Source of the DNA: an uncultured Candidatus Melainabacteria bacterium
GTDB taxonomy: Bacteria > Cyanobacteriota > Vampirovibrionia > Gastranaerophilales > Gastranaerophilaceae
Reading direction: 5' to 3'
Length of the DNA stretch: 64,000 nucleotides
NCBI GenBank assembly: GCA_934728585.1
Contig: CAKVDZ010000004.1
Coordinates: forward strand, 1-64,000
Made by a program: the position numbers and the translations under genes. The notes under the pieces are model-generated. The model saw only the letters and a program-made list of their open reading frames with translations. It was not told the DNA's origin and ran no database searches. Positions 16,644 to 24,135 of this stretch are shown in pieces. Numbering within the stretch: the stretch's first letter is position 1; each line of letters begins with the position of its first letter.

Positions 16644-17993
16644 ATGTTTGAAGAAATTGATGATTCTAGAATAGAAGATTTAAAACAACGAACTCGCGAA
16701 GTTCTAGATAGAACAACGCTTTACCAATACAAGGGTACCGTATCAAAGCTTCTTGGTTTGACTGTTGAAGTTAAGCTTCCAGGGCTAAAAATCGGCGATT
16801 TGTGTTACATTGAAACAAACACTGGCGAAAAAAAGCCAGCTGAAGTTGCAGCTTTCAAGGGCGAAGTTGCTCAATTATTACTTTTGCTAGACGGAAACGG
16901 TATTGGACAAGGTTGTTTAGTTTCTTCAACAGGTCAACCAATTACAATTCCTGTTGGCGACTTTTTACTCGGGAGATTAATCGACCCAATGGGAAATCCA
17001 ATGGACGGACACCCTTTACCTTTAGAGCATGCTGAATGGCGTAACATTGAGGGGCCACCTCCTAGCCCATTTGAAAGACCTATTATTACAGAAATGTTTT
17101 CAACTGGTGTTAGAGCGATAGACTCTTGTTTGACTTTCGGTTGCGGACAACGTATGGGTCTATTCGCGGGTTCTGGGGTAGGTAAATCAACCCTTTTGGG
17201 TATGATTGCCCGAAATTCTGATGCAGATGTTAACGTTGTTGCGCTAATCGGAGAACGTGGTCGTGAGGTAAAAGAATTTATTGAAGATGCTTTAGGCGAA
17301 GAAGGTATGAAAAAATCAGTGCTAGTTTGTGCAACTGGTGACCAACCGCCTCTAATCCGTCAAAAATGTTTACTTGCGGCAACTGCAGTATGTGAATATT
17401 TTAGAGATCAAGGTAAAAAAGTATTCTTAATGACCGATACTGTTACACGTTGCGCGATGGCAGGTCGTGAAGTAGGTCTATCACTTGGTGAACCACCTAC
17501 AATGAAAGGTTATCCACCGTCAATTTTCTCATGGCTACAAAAAGTTCTTGAAAGAGCTGGTAACAGTCCTAAAGGTTCTATTACAGCATTTTATACCGTG
17601 TTGATGGAGGGTGACGACATCAACGACCCTATTGTAGATACAGTACGTGGTATTACGGACGGTCACATTTTCTTATCTAGAAAGGTTGCAGAAGCCAACC
17701 ACTACCCTGCGATTGACGTTTTGGGTAGTATTTCTCGTTTGATGAGCGCAATCGCATCACCTGAACACAAGGCTGCAGCTGGTAAAATGCGTAAACTTCT
17801 TGCTCTATATAGAGAAAATAAAGATTTGATTGATGTAGGTATGTATCAACAAGGTTCTAACCCTAGCCTTGACGTTGCAATCGAAATGATGCCTCAAATT
17901 AACGCATTCTTACAACAAAGAACAACTGATATCGTTAGCATGGATACAACAATAAGTACATTAATTGAGTTAATGTCAAATGTAAATGTTTAG
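16644..17993 (+). CDS. fliI: Flagellar/type III export ATPase FliI
   Basis: ATPase that drives unfolding and export of flagellar proteins at the base of the type III export gate. The Walker A is GLFAGSGVGKSTLLGMIARN (about residues 172-191), followed by VALIGERGREVKEFI, VLMEGDDINDPIVDTVRGI and SRKVAEANHYPAIDVLGSIS, all typical of the FliI/SctN branch rather than F1-beta. The 449-residue length is normal. The gene is alone: no fliH, fliJ or fliF is next to it, while three flagellins lie 3 kb downstream on the other strand. The FliI or injectisome (SctN) choice rests on those flagellins. Confidence 0.93.
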   Translation: MFEEIDDSRIEDLKQRTREVLDRTTLYQYKGTVSKLLGLTVEVKLPGLKIGDLCYIETNTGEKKPAEVAAFKGEVAQLLLLLDGNGIGQGCLVSSTGQPITIPVGDFLLGRLIDPMGNPMDGHPLPLEHAEWRNIEGPPPSPFERPIITEMFSTGVRAIDSCLTFGCGQRMGLFAGSGVGKSTLLGMIARNSDADVNVVALIGERGREVKEFIEDALGEEGMKKSVLVCATGDQPPLIRQKCLLAATAVCEYFRDQGKKVFLMTDTVTRCAMAGREVGLSLGEPPTMKGYPPSIFSWLQKVLERAGNSPKGSITAFYTVLMEGDDINDPIVDTVRGITDGHIFLSRKVAEANHYPAIDVLGSISRLMSAIASPEHKAAAGKMRKLLALYRENKDLIDVGMYQQGSNPSLDVAIEMMPQINAFLQQRTTDIVSMDTTISTLIELMSNVNV

Positions 17994-17995
17994 GT

Positions 17996-18001
17996 TATAA
18001 T
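17996..18001 (+). promoter_or_regulatory. -10 box before the secreted-protein/lspA/rluD operon
   Basis: TATAAT followed by exactly six bases and ATG at 18008. It lies in the 14-base gap after fliI and indicates a separate leaderless start for the next operon. Confidence 0.6.
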
Positions 18002-18007
18002 TAATTT

Positions 18008-18949
18008 ATGAAAAAATTTATCTCATTATTATTAATCGCACTATTCTTTGCACCTGCTTCATTCGCAAGTGACAATTATATTGCATACGCAGACAAAACT
18101 TCTTCTAAATCAAGTGCAAAACAAGCTCAAGCACTTGAAAAAGAAGTTCGCTACACTTTAAGAAAACTTATTTTTTATACAAATACGTACAAAAAAGATA
18201 GCTTAGAAGCTCTATATTCAGATAAATACATAAATTCTGACGGATTTGATAAAAAAATATACTTTGAGTTAGTTCAAAAAACTTGGGACATGTATCCTGA
18301 CATCAAATATTCAATGGATATCAAAGATATAAAAATTATAGGCAACACAGCTATTGCCTATGTCGACGAATTTGCATCTGCTCAAACTAGTGAAAACGTT
18401 GAAGAAACATCAATCAAAGGCAAACTAAACAGTTTTTCAGAATGTATTTATTACCTTGAAAAAGTTGGCGAGGACTGGCTTATCACGTCAGACAACATTA
18501 TCGACGAAAAAACTTCACTAACTTATGGAGAAGCAAACGATTTAAAAGTCGACCTCATTGTTCCGCAACTTGTAAACAGTAACAAGGAATACACAGCAAC
18601 TTTAAAAATTGATGTTCCAGATAAAAATATGTTCGTAATTGCGTCTATTGGACAAGAAAAAATTACATACCCACAAGTTAACTCAGAAGAAGTTTTCAGA
18701 AAACTTCCTGAAAGTGGAATTTTAGAAAGAGTCTTCAAATCAAACAAAGACAATTTCAACGAATATACTGTTGCTTCTCTTGGAATTACAAGAGCAAAAG
18801 TTGTAGAAAAAAACAGCAAAAAAGAAATCAAATTGGTTATAACAGGCTTGGGATATATAATTACAAGAACCAACGTAATCCCTCAAAAAGATTTTTCAAA
18901 GGTAAAAACTAATGAGCAAAAAGAAACAACCGCAAAAATTATGGACTAA
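18008..18949 (+). CDS. Secreted protein with an NTF2-like domain, unknown function
   Basis: Begins with a clear signal peptide (lysines, then LLLIALFFAPASFA, cleavage near residue 21), so it is exported. Residues about 45-165 look like an NTF2/SnoaL-type fold, with a helical start, DSLEALYSDKYIN and paired strands ending GEDWLITSDNII. The second half (about 170-313) is beta-rich with no family I recognise. The last 38 bases overlap lspA, so it is co-translated with the signal peptidase that processes lipoproteins. This protein has no lipobox itself. Confidence 0.8.
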   Translation: MKKFISLLLIALFFAPASFASDNYIAYADKTSSKSSAKQAQALEKEVRYTLRKLIFYTNTYKKDSLEALYSDKYINSDGFDKKIYFELVQKTWDMYPDIKYSMDIKDIKIIGNTAIAYVDEFASAQTSENVEETSIKGKLNSFSECIYYLEKVGEDWLITSDNIIDEKTSLTYGEANDLKVDLIVPQLVNSNKEYTATLKIDVPDKNMFVIASIGQEKITYPQVNSEEVFRKLPESGILERVFKSNKDNFNEYTVASLGITRAKVVEKNSKKEIKLVITGLGYIITRTNVIPQKDFSKVKTNEQKETTAKIMD

Positions 18950-19403
18950 AATATTTTTCTTATTTGTAACTTTTATCTTGTTTATTGTTGCAAATTGTTA
19001 TTTTTCAGATTTATTAATACATCAAATTCAGTCTGGGCGCGGTTTTAACAATGAATTTATATCATTAAATTACACTCAAAATACAGGTGCGGCATTCAGT
19101 ATCTTACACGATTATCCATTTTTATTAATCGCACTTGCTGTAATTGCGCTTGTATTTTTATTCTCATACATAATCCGACACGCAGGAACCATGTCGTACT
19201 ACGGAATTTTTTGGCTTTCATTAATGATGTCAGGTATTTTTTGCAATTTATTCGAAAGAGTTCAATTGGGCTATGTTAGAGATTTCTTTAGTCTAAATTT
19301 CGTAAACTTTCCAATATTCAATATTTCTGATTTGTCAATAAACATAAGCGTTGTAGCCATAATAATATTACTTATAAAAAGAACTCAATTAAAGCAACTA
19401 TGA
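18912..19403 (+). CDS. lspA: Lipoprotein signal peptidase (prolipoprotein peptidase II)
   Basis: Inner-membrane aspartyl protease that cleaves lipoprotein signal peptides. It has four membrane spans in 163 residues and the conserved YTQNTGAAFSIL. The catalytic dyad should be Asp in GNxxDR and Asp in FNxAD. Here the second is present (FNISD, D140) but the first motif reads CNLFERV, placing Glu115 at the catalytic Asp and Cys at the usual Gly. Start overlaps the upstream gene and the end overlaps rluD (ATGA). The function is probably kept, with glutamate as the acid, but this needs proof. Confidence 0.88.
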   Translation: MSKKKQPQKLWTKIFFLFVTFILFIVANCYFSDLLIHQIQSGRGFNNEFISLNYTQNTGAAFSILHDYPFLLIALAVIALVFLFSYIIRHAGTMSYYGIFWLSLMMSGIFCNLFERVQLGYVRDFFSLNFVNFPIFNISDLSINISVVAIIILLIKRTQLKQL

Positions 19404-20308
19404 AATTCATAATCGATGAAAACGACGAAAATATTAGACTAGATAACTATCTTGCGACATTAATCCAAGATATATCTCGTTCAAAACTTCAATCTGCAAT
19501 CAAAAACGGAAATGTGCTTATTAATGGCGAAGTTAAAAAGCCCTCACATAAGTTACATGACGGTGATATTATTGAATTTGAGCCACAAGAAATTGAAGAA
19601 GTTAAAATTGAACCACAAAATATTCCGCTTGATATTGTTTACGAAGACGAAAATATGCTTGTCGTAAACAAACCATCTGGAATGCTAACTCACCCAACAA
19701 CAATTGAACGAGAAAACACTCTTGTAAATGCACTTTTGTACAAATACGGGGATAATTTATCAGATATAAACGGAGAATTTAGACGAGGGATTTTGCACCG
19801 TTTAGACCGCAACACGTCTGGACTTTTAATGGTTGCCAAAAACAATGAAGCACACGAATTTCTAACTCAACAAATTAAAACAAAAACCGCCATTAGAAGT
19901 TATCTGGCAGTCGTAAAAGGCTCTGTTAAAGACGAAGACGGCATTATCAACTTGCCAATTGGTAGGCACCCGACTCAACCTCACAAAATGGCAGTCGTTG
20001 AGGGTGGAAAACCAAGTATCACTGAATACAAAGTTTTAGAAAGATTTAAAAATGCGACATACGTTGAACTTACTCTAAAAACAGGTAGAACGCATCAAAT
20101 CAGAGTTCACATGAGCCATTTTAGAACACCTGTTTACAATGATACTCTTTACGGCGCTAGACCAGAAAAATGTAAAACTCAAGAACAAGTTCTTCAAGCA
20201 TACAAACTTGAGTTTACAAAACCGTTTGGTGATGAGATAATCAAATTACAAATTGAACCAGATGAAAAAATTCAAAAAGTATTAAAATATCTAAGGAGTC
20301 AAAAATGA
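19400..20308 (+). CDS. rluD: 23S rRNA pseudouridine synthase, RluD family
   Basis: Isomerises uridines in rRNA (RluD makes three in helix 69 of 23S rRNA). An N-terminal S4 RNA-binding domain (RLDNYLATLIQDISRSKLQ) is followed by the catalytic domain with ILHRLDRNTSGLLMVAKN, holding the catalytic Asp, and the late motif TGRTHQIRVHMSHF. At 302 residues it is full length. Genes lspA-rluD are adjacent in many bacteria, which supports both calls. Overlaps both neighbours by four bases. Confidence 0.93.
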   Translation: MKFIIDENDENIRLDNYLATLIQDISRSKLQSAIKNGNVLINGEVKKPSHKLHDGDIIEFEPQEIEEVKIEPQNIPLDIVYEDENMLVVNKPSGMLTHPTTIERENTLVNALLYKYGDNLSDINGEFRRGILHRLDRNTSGLLMVAKNNEAHEFLTQQIKTKTAIRSYLAVVKGSVKDEDGIINLPIGRHPTQPHKMAVVEGGKPSITEYKVLERFKNATYVELTLKTGRTHQIRVHMSHFRTPVYNDTLYGARPEKCKTQEQVLQAYKLEFTKPFGDEIIKLQIEPDEKIQKVLKYLRSQK

Positions 20309-20592
20309 TTATATTTTTAAGATTAATATCAATATTATTTTTAGTAGCACTAGCATACTTTTGCTACCAGTTTAAACAACCTCATATTGCAATTCTAACT
20401 TGTTGCGGTTTTATTACAGGGGTATTGTTTTTACTATCTTACATGCTTGATATTTCAAGAAAATTGAAAGCTTACAAAAGAGAGTTAGAAAAAAATTCAA
20501 TCTCATCAGATGAAAGCGATTCAAAAGTTAAAGTTCTTGAATCAAAAATTGAAGTGCTTGAAAAAGCGTTGAAAGATGCATTAAATAAGTAA
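20305..20592 (+). CDS. Small membrane protein with C-terminal coiled coil
   Basis: A 95-residue protein: two hydrophobic spans (about 3-22 and 29-49) joined by a short loop, then a charged heptad-like tail (VKVLESKIEVLEKALKDAL). The layout resembles LapA-domain proteins involved in envelope assembly, but the match is by shape only. It has a strong AAGGAG site and overlaps the rluD stop by four bases, so it is the last gene of this operon. Confidence 0.75.
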   Translation: MIIFLRLISILFLVALAYFCYQFKQPHIAILTCCGFITGVLFLLSYMLDISRKLKAYKRELEKNSISSDESDSKVKVLESKIEVLEKALKDALNK

Positions 20593-20651
20593 TTTAGACG
20601 ATTGTAAATTTGAACTGAAAGGCTTTTTGAATTCGTTCAGCTCGTTCGCGC

Positions 20652-20680
20652 AAAAAAAAACCTGAGAATTTCTTCTCAGG
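20652..20680 (-). terminator. Terminator on the flagellin strand
   Basis: Reverse strand: CCTGAGAAG/..TTCTCAGG hairpin (20661-20680) followed by nine T residues (20652-20660). It faces transcripts arriving from the flagellin cluster and also stands after the forward operon. Confidence 0.8.
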
Positions 20681-20798
20681 TAATAATGCCATAGTATGTA
20701 CTAATTGAAAAGCCTTTTTTACTTACCACTTTGTCCACAAACAAGTCTTAATTTAAAACTTTTTTATTTTCAATCAATACATATCTTACACAGTAAAC

Positions 20799-20833
20799 AG
20801 TTCTTCGGTCTGCCAAAAGGCAGACCTAGAACT
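20799..20833. repeat. Inverted repeat 3' of the first flagellin
   Basis: AGTTCT..GGTCTGCC and GGCAGACC..AGAACT around aaaa, 18 bases past the flagellin stop. It could act as a 3' stabilising stem ahead of the terminator at 20652-20680. Confidence 0.6.
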
Positions 20834-20850
20834 ATTAAATCTAATCATCA

Positions 20851-21702
20851 CTATACTAAGTTCAAAGCGATTGATGGTGCTTGGTTTGCTGTTGCTAACA
20901 AGCTTGCTGATGTTTGTTGAAGAATTTGTTGTTTTACATAATTTGATGATTCTTCTGCAATATCTGCGTCTTTAATCAATGAACTTGCAGATGTTAAGTT
21001 TGTTTGCATAACTTGAGCTGAATCCATTGCTGATGTAATTGCTGCTTGAATACCACCGATTTGTGTTTTACGGTCAGTAATTGTAGCGATTGCGCTGTCA
21101 ACACTTGATAAGAATGTACGAGCTGTACTATCACTAGTGAAATCAGTGAAATTTCCACCTAATAAAGCTGATGCTGCTGCTCTTGCAAACAAATCTTTTG
21201 ATACTGTAATTTGTTCATTTGTTTCGCTTGAAATACCAACTTGAAGAACGATGTCATCTTTAACACCACCGTCTGCATCTTTACCAGCAAGAACTTTTTT
21301 ACCGTTGAAGTCTGTTGAATCAGCTACACGAGTAATTTCATTAAGTCTTGCTTTGATTTCAGTATTGATTGCTTTCAAAGCATCTTCGCCATAAGTACCG
21401 TTAGCAGCTTGTTCTGTCAAATCTCTGATACGTACTAAGTTGTCAGAAATTGTTGACATAACACCTTCAGTTGTGTCTAACAATGAAGCGCCCATTTGAG
21501 CATTATTTTGAGCTACTTTTAATGAACTTACTTTGTAATCTAAGTTTGAAGATACTGCTAAACCAGCTGCATCATCTTTTGATGAGTTGATTTTTAAACC
21601 AGTTGACATGCGTTCCATAGCAGTGTTCATTTTGCTTGTAGCACTGTTTAATGCTTTTTGTGCTGTTAGTGATGGGATGTTTGTGTTTACTGTAATTGCC
21701 AT
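20851..21702 (-). CDS. fliC: Flagellin A (first of three paralogues)
   Basis: Filament subunit exported through the flagellar type III system. The N-terminal D0/D1 part is MAITVNTNIPSLTAQ onward with AMERMSTGLKINSSKDDAAG, and the C-terminal D0 part ends QQTSASLLATANQAPSIALN. The middle domain is short (283 residues in all), a minimal filament subunit without long surface domains. Start set at MAITVN (21702), which has AAAGGAG upstream. The last 125 coding bases match the next flagellin exactly. Its middle differs most from the other two and it lacks the sigma-28 promoter they have. Confidence 0.97.
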   Translation of the reverse strand: MAITVNTNIPSLTAQKALNSATSKMNTAMERMSTGLKINSSKDDAAGLAVSSNLDYKVSSLKVAQNNAQMGASLLDTTEGVMSTISDNLVRIRDLTEQAANGTYGEDALKAINTEIKARLNEITRVADSTDFNGKKVLAGKDADGGVKDDIVLQVGISSETNEQITVSKDLFARAAASALLGGNFTDFTSDSTARTFLSSVDSAIATITDRKTQIGGIQAAITSAMDSAQVMQTNLTSASSLIKDADIAEESSNYVKQQILQQTSASLLATANQAPSIALNLV

Positions 21703-21823
21703 AATTTGATCTCCTTTCAAATACACAACTTCCAAATCCATCGGAAGTTTTTATTGTTGTTTTCCTTTCACATTCTTATAATATCCTCTTTTTGGAGGAA
21801 AAAATATTGTAATTAAGTTAGAG

Positions 21824-21840
21824 ATTTCTCATACTTTAGT
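21824..21840 (-). promoter_or_regulatory. 17-bp element upstream of flagellin genes
   Basis: ACTAAAGTATGAGAAAT (reverse strand) is found identically upstream of flagellin C (24031-24047) and with small changes upstream of flagellin B (22982-22997). It lies upstream of the sigma-28 sites of B and C and could be a regulator site or a relic of duplication. Confidence 0.45.
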
Positions 21841-21966
21841 AGGAAATTTCAACTTTTGATTGAAGATTATGGCTTTTTGTCAATGTGCAATTTGTTTTTT
21901 TATTTTTCAGGCATGGAGCTCTGATTTTACTCAGAACTCACATACCTTATATAATCAATCCCTATT

Positions 21967-22872
21967 CTATACTAGGTTTAAAGCGATTGATGGTGCTTGG
22001 TTTGCTGTTGCTAACAAGCTTGCTGATGTTTGTTGAAGAATTTGTTGTTTTACATAATTTGATGATTCTTCTGCAATATCTGCGTCTTTAATCAATGAAC
22101 TTGCTGATGTTAAGTTTGTTTCCATTACACCTGCAGCATTCATAGCTGAGATAATTCTTTGTTGGTTACCACCAATTTTTGTTGTTCTATCTGTGATATC
22201 AGCTAAAGCCTTATCAATATCAGCCAAGAAAGCTCTTGCATTTTGATCTGCAGATTTACCACCGTTTGCATCATAAGCTGTTACATTATTTGTTACACCT
22301 GTTAATGATACAAACGTACTGCCTGCAAACAAAGCTGTAGCTGTTGCTTTTGCAAATAACTCTTTTTCTAACTGAATTGTACTTGTTTTATCATCACTAG
22401 TAATACCTACTTGTAAGTTGATATCGTCTTCAATACCACCCTTATTTTTATCACCGTTGAACAAGATTTTTCCGTTAAATTCTGATGAATTTGCTAATCT
22501 TGTGATTTCACTAAGTCTTGCACTAACCTCAGTTTTGATAGCTGTCATAGCATCTGTACCATAAGTTCCGTTTGCTGCTTGTTCAGTTAAATCTCTGATA
22601 CGTACTAAGTTATCTTTAATAACTGTTAAAACACCTTCTGCAGTATCTAACATTGATGCGCCCATTTGACCATTGTCTTGAGCTACATTTAATGATGATA
22701 CCTTATAATCTAACTTTGTTGATACCGCCATACCTGCTGCGTCATCTTTTGATGAATTAATTTTTAAACCAGTTGACATACGTTCCATAGCTGTGTTCAT
22801 TCTTGTTGTTGCGTTGTTCAATGATTTTTGAGCTGTTAATGATGGGATGTTTGTGTTTACTGTAATTGGCAT
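21967..22872 (-). CDS. fliC: Flagellin B (second of three paralogues)
   Basis: A 301-residue flagellin starting MPITVNTNIPSLTAQ, with the same conserved N- and C-terminal helices as its neighbours and a separate variable middle (about residues 130-215: ILFNGDKNKGGIEDDI, then a threonine/asparagine-rich insert). ATG preceded by AAAGGAG. It has its own sigma-28 promoter at 22937-22963. Having three separate promoters rather than one operon promoter suggests independent dosage control of filament composition. Confidence 0.97.
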   Translation of the reverse strand: MPITVNTNIPSLTAQKSLNNATTRMNTAMERMSTGLKINSSKDDAAGMAVSTKLDYKVSSLNVAQDNGQMGASMLDTAEGVLTVIKDNLVRIRDLTEQAANGTYGTDAMTAIKTEVSARLSEITRLANSSEFNGKILFNGDKNKGGIEDDINLQVGITSDDKTSTIQLEKELFAKATATALFAGSTFVSLTGVTNNVTAYDANGGKSADQNARAFLADIDKALADITDRTTKIGGNQQRIISAMNAAGVMETNLTSASSLIKDADIAEESSNYVKQQILQQTSASLLATANQAPSIALNLV

Positions 22873-22936
22873 AGTTTTGATCTCCTTTCAATTAGTACCT
22901 ATGTATTTTCATACTATGTGTTTCCTTACATATATA

Positions 22937-22963
22937 GTATCGGGATATTTAACCCTTTCTTTA
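22937..22963 (-). promoter_or_regulatory. Sigma-28 (FliA-type) promoter of flagellin B
   Basis: Reverse strand TAAAGAAA (-35), 11 bases, CCCGATAC (-10), against the FliA consensus TAAAGTTT-N11-GCCGATAA. The spacing is exact. Transcription should start near 22929. Confidence 0.88.
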
Positions 22964-23049
22964 TATTTCTTTAGTCTGAACTTTCTTATACTTTAGTATG
23001 AGATTTTTAAAGTTTTTGAGCATGTTATTCAGCATGCTATGGGGCATGT

Positions 23050-23919
23050 TTATACCAAGTTCAACGCAATAGATGGTGCTTGGTTTGCCGTTGCTAACAA
23101 GCTTGCTGATGTTTGTTGAAGAATTTGTTGTTTTACATAATTTGATGATTCTTCTGCAATATCTGCGTCTTTAATTAATGAACTTGCTGATGTTAAGTTT
23201 GTTTCCATTACACCTGCAGCGTTCATAGCTGAAATAATTCTTTGTTGTCTACCACCAATTTTTGTTGTTCTATCTGTAACTTTTTCAAGGGCTTTATCAA
23301 CGTATGATAAAAATTCTCTTGCTTTATCATCATTTGAATAAGCTTGATAACACATGCCATGAATATTACCTTGACCAAAAGGTTTTCCGATTAATGCAGT
23401 TGCTCTTGCGTCAGCAAAAATTTCTTTTTCAAGCTCAATTGTACTTACATCTTCGTTTGATGTAATACCTACTTGCAATTTGATACCGTCTTTAATACTA
23501 CCGTCAAATAAAATTCTACTGTTAAATTCAGAAGATTGAGCCAATCTGTCTATTTCATTCAAACGAGCTTCAACTTCAGTTTTAATAGCAGTCAAAGCAT
23601 CTGTACCATAAGTTCCATTTGCTGCTTGCTCTGTTAAATCTCTTACACGTACTAAGTTATCACTGATAACACCTAGAACACCTTCTGCAGTATCTAACAT
23701 TGATGCGCCCATTTGACCATTGTCTTGAGCTACACTTAATGATGATACCTTATAATCTAACTTTGTTGATACCGCCATACCTGCTGCGTCATCTTTTGAT
23801 GAGTTAATTTTCAAACCAGTTGACATACGTTCCATAGCTGTGTTCATTCTATTTGTTGCGTTGTTCAATGATTTTTGAGCAGTCAAAGACGGAATATTAG
23901 TGTTTACAGTAATAGCCAT
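23050..23919 (-). CDS. fliC: Flagellin C (third of three paralogues)
   Basis: A 289-residue flagellin, MAITVNTNIPSLTAQ start, closest to flagellin B in the N-terminal half. The short middle contains FGQGNIHGMCYQAYSND, including a cysteine, which is rare in flagellins. The C-terminus is the same as in the other two. Ribosome site GAAAGGATATC. First gene of the cluster, with a near-consensus sigma-28 promoter. Which paralogue is the major filament protein cannot be read from sequence. Confidence 0.97.
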   Translation of the reverse strand: MAITVNTNIPSLTAQKSLNNATNRMNTAMERMSTGLKINSSKDDAAGMAVSTKLDYKVSSLSVAQDNGQMGASMLDTAEGVLGVISDNLVRVRDLTEQAANGTYGTDALTAIKTEVEARLNEIDRLAQSSEFNSRILFDGSIKDGIKLQVGITSNEDVSTIELEKEIFADARATALIGKPFGQGNIHGMCYQAYSNDDKAREFLSYVDKALEKVTDRTTKIGGRQQRIISAMNAAGVMETNLTSASSLIKDADIAEESSNYVKQQILQQTSASLLATANQAPSIALNLV

Positions 23920-23986
23920 AGTTCTTGATATCCTTTCAATTAGTACCTATGAGTTAAAAATATGTGTTTCCTTACACACATTCTTA

Positions 23987-24013
23987 TTATCGGGATATCA
24001 AGCCTACACTTTA
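23987..24013 (-). promoter_or_regulatory. Sigma-28 (FliA-type) promoter of flagellin C
   Basis: Reverse strand TAAAGTGT, 11 bases, CCCGATAA: the -10 differs from consensus at one base and the spacing is exact. Confidence 0.92.
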
Positions 24014-24074
24014 TATTTCTTTAGTTTGAAATTTCTCATACTTTAGTTGGAAGTTTATAAAACCAATAAATAAC

Positions 24075-24112
24075 AAAAAAGTCGGGCATGCTTGAATTAA
24101 GCATGCCCGACT
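24075..24112 (-). terminator. Terminator after hppA
   Basis: Reverse strand: AGTCGGGCATGCTT/AAGCATGCCCGACT stem of 14 bp with loop aattc, then T6. It separates hppA from the flagellin C promoter. Confidence 0.92.
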
Positions 24113-24135
24113 TCGTGAAATTATAAACTAATTAA

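Noticed and set aside
20705..20920. 71-codon forward reading frame at the end of flagellin A
   Set aside because: It runs through the 3' hairpin and into the antisense of the flagellin end; not gene-like.
21740..21750. TCCGATGG in the flagellin A leader as a sigma-28 -10 box
   Set aside because: No TAAA-type -35 lies 11 bases upstream; the string is part of a leader hairpin (AACTTCC/GGAAGTT).
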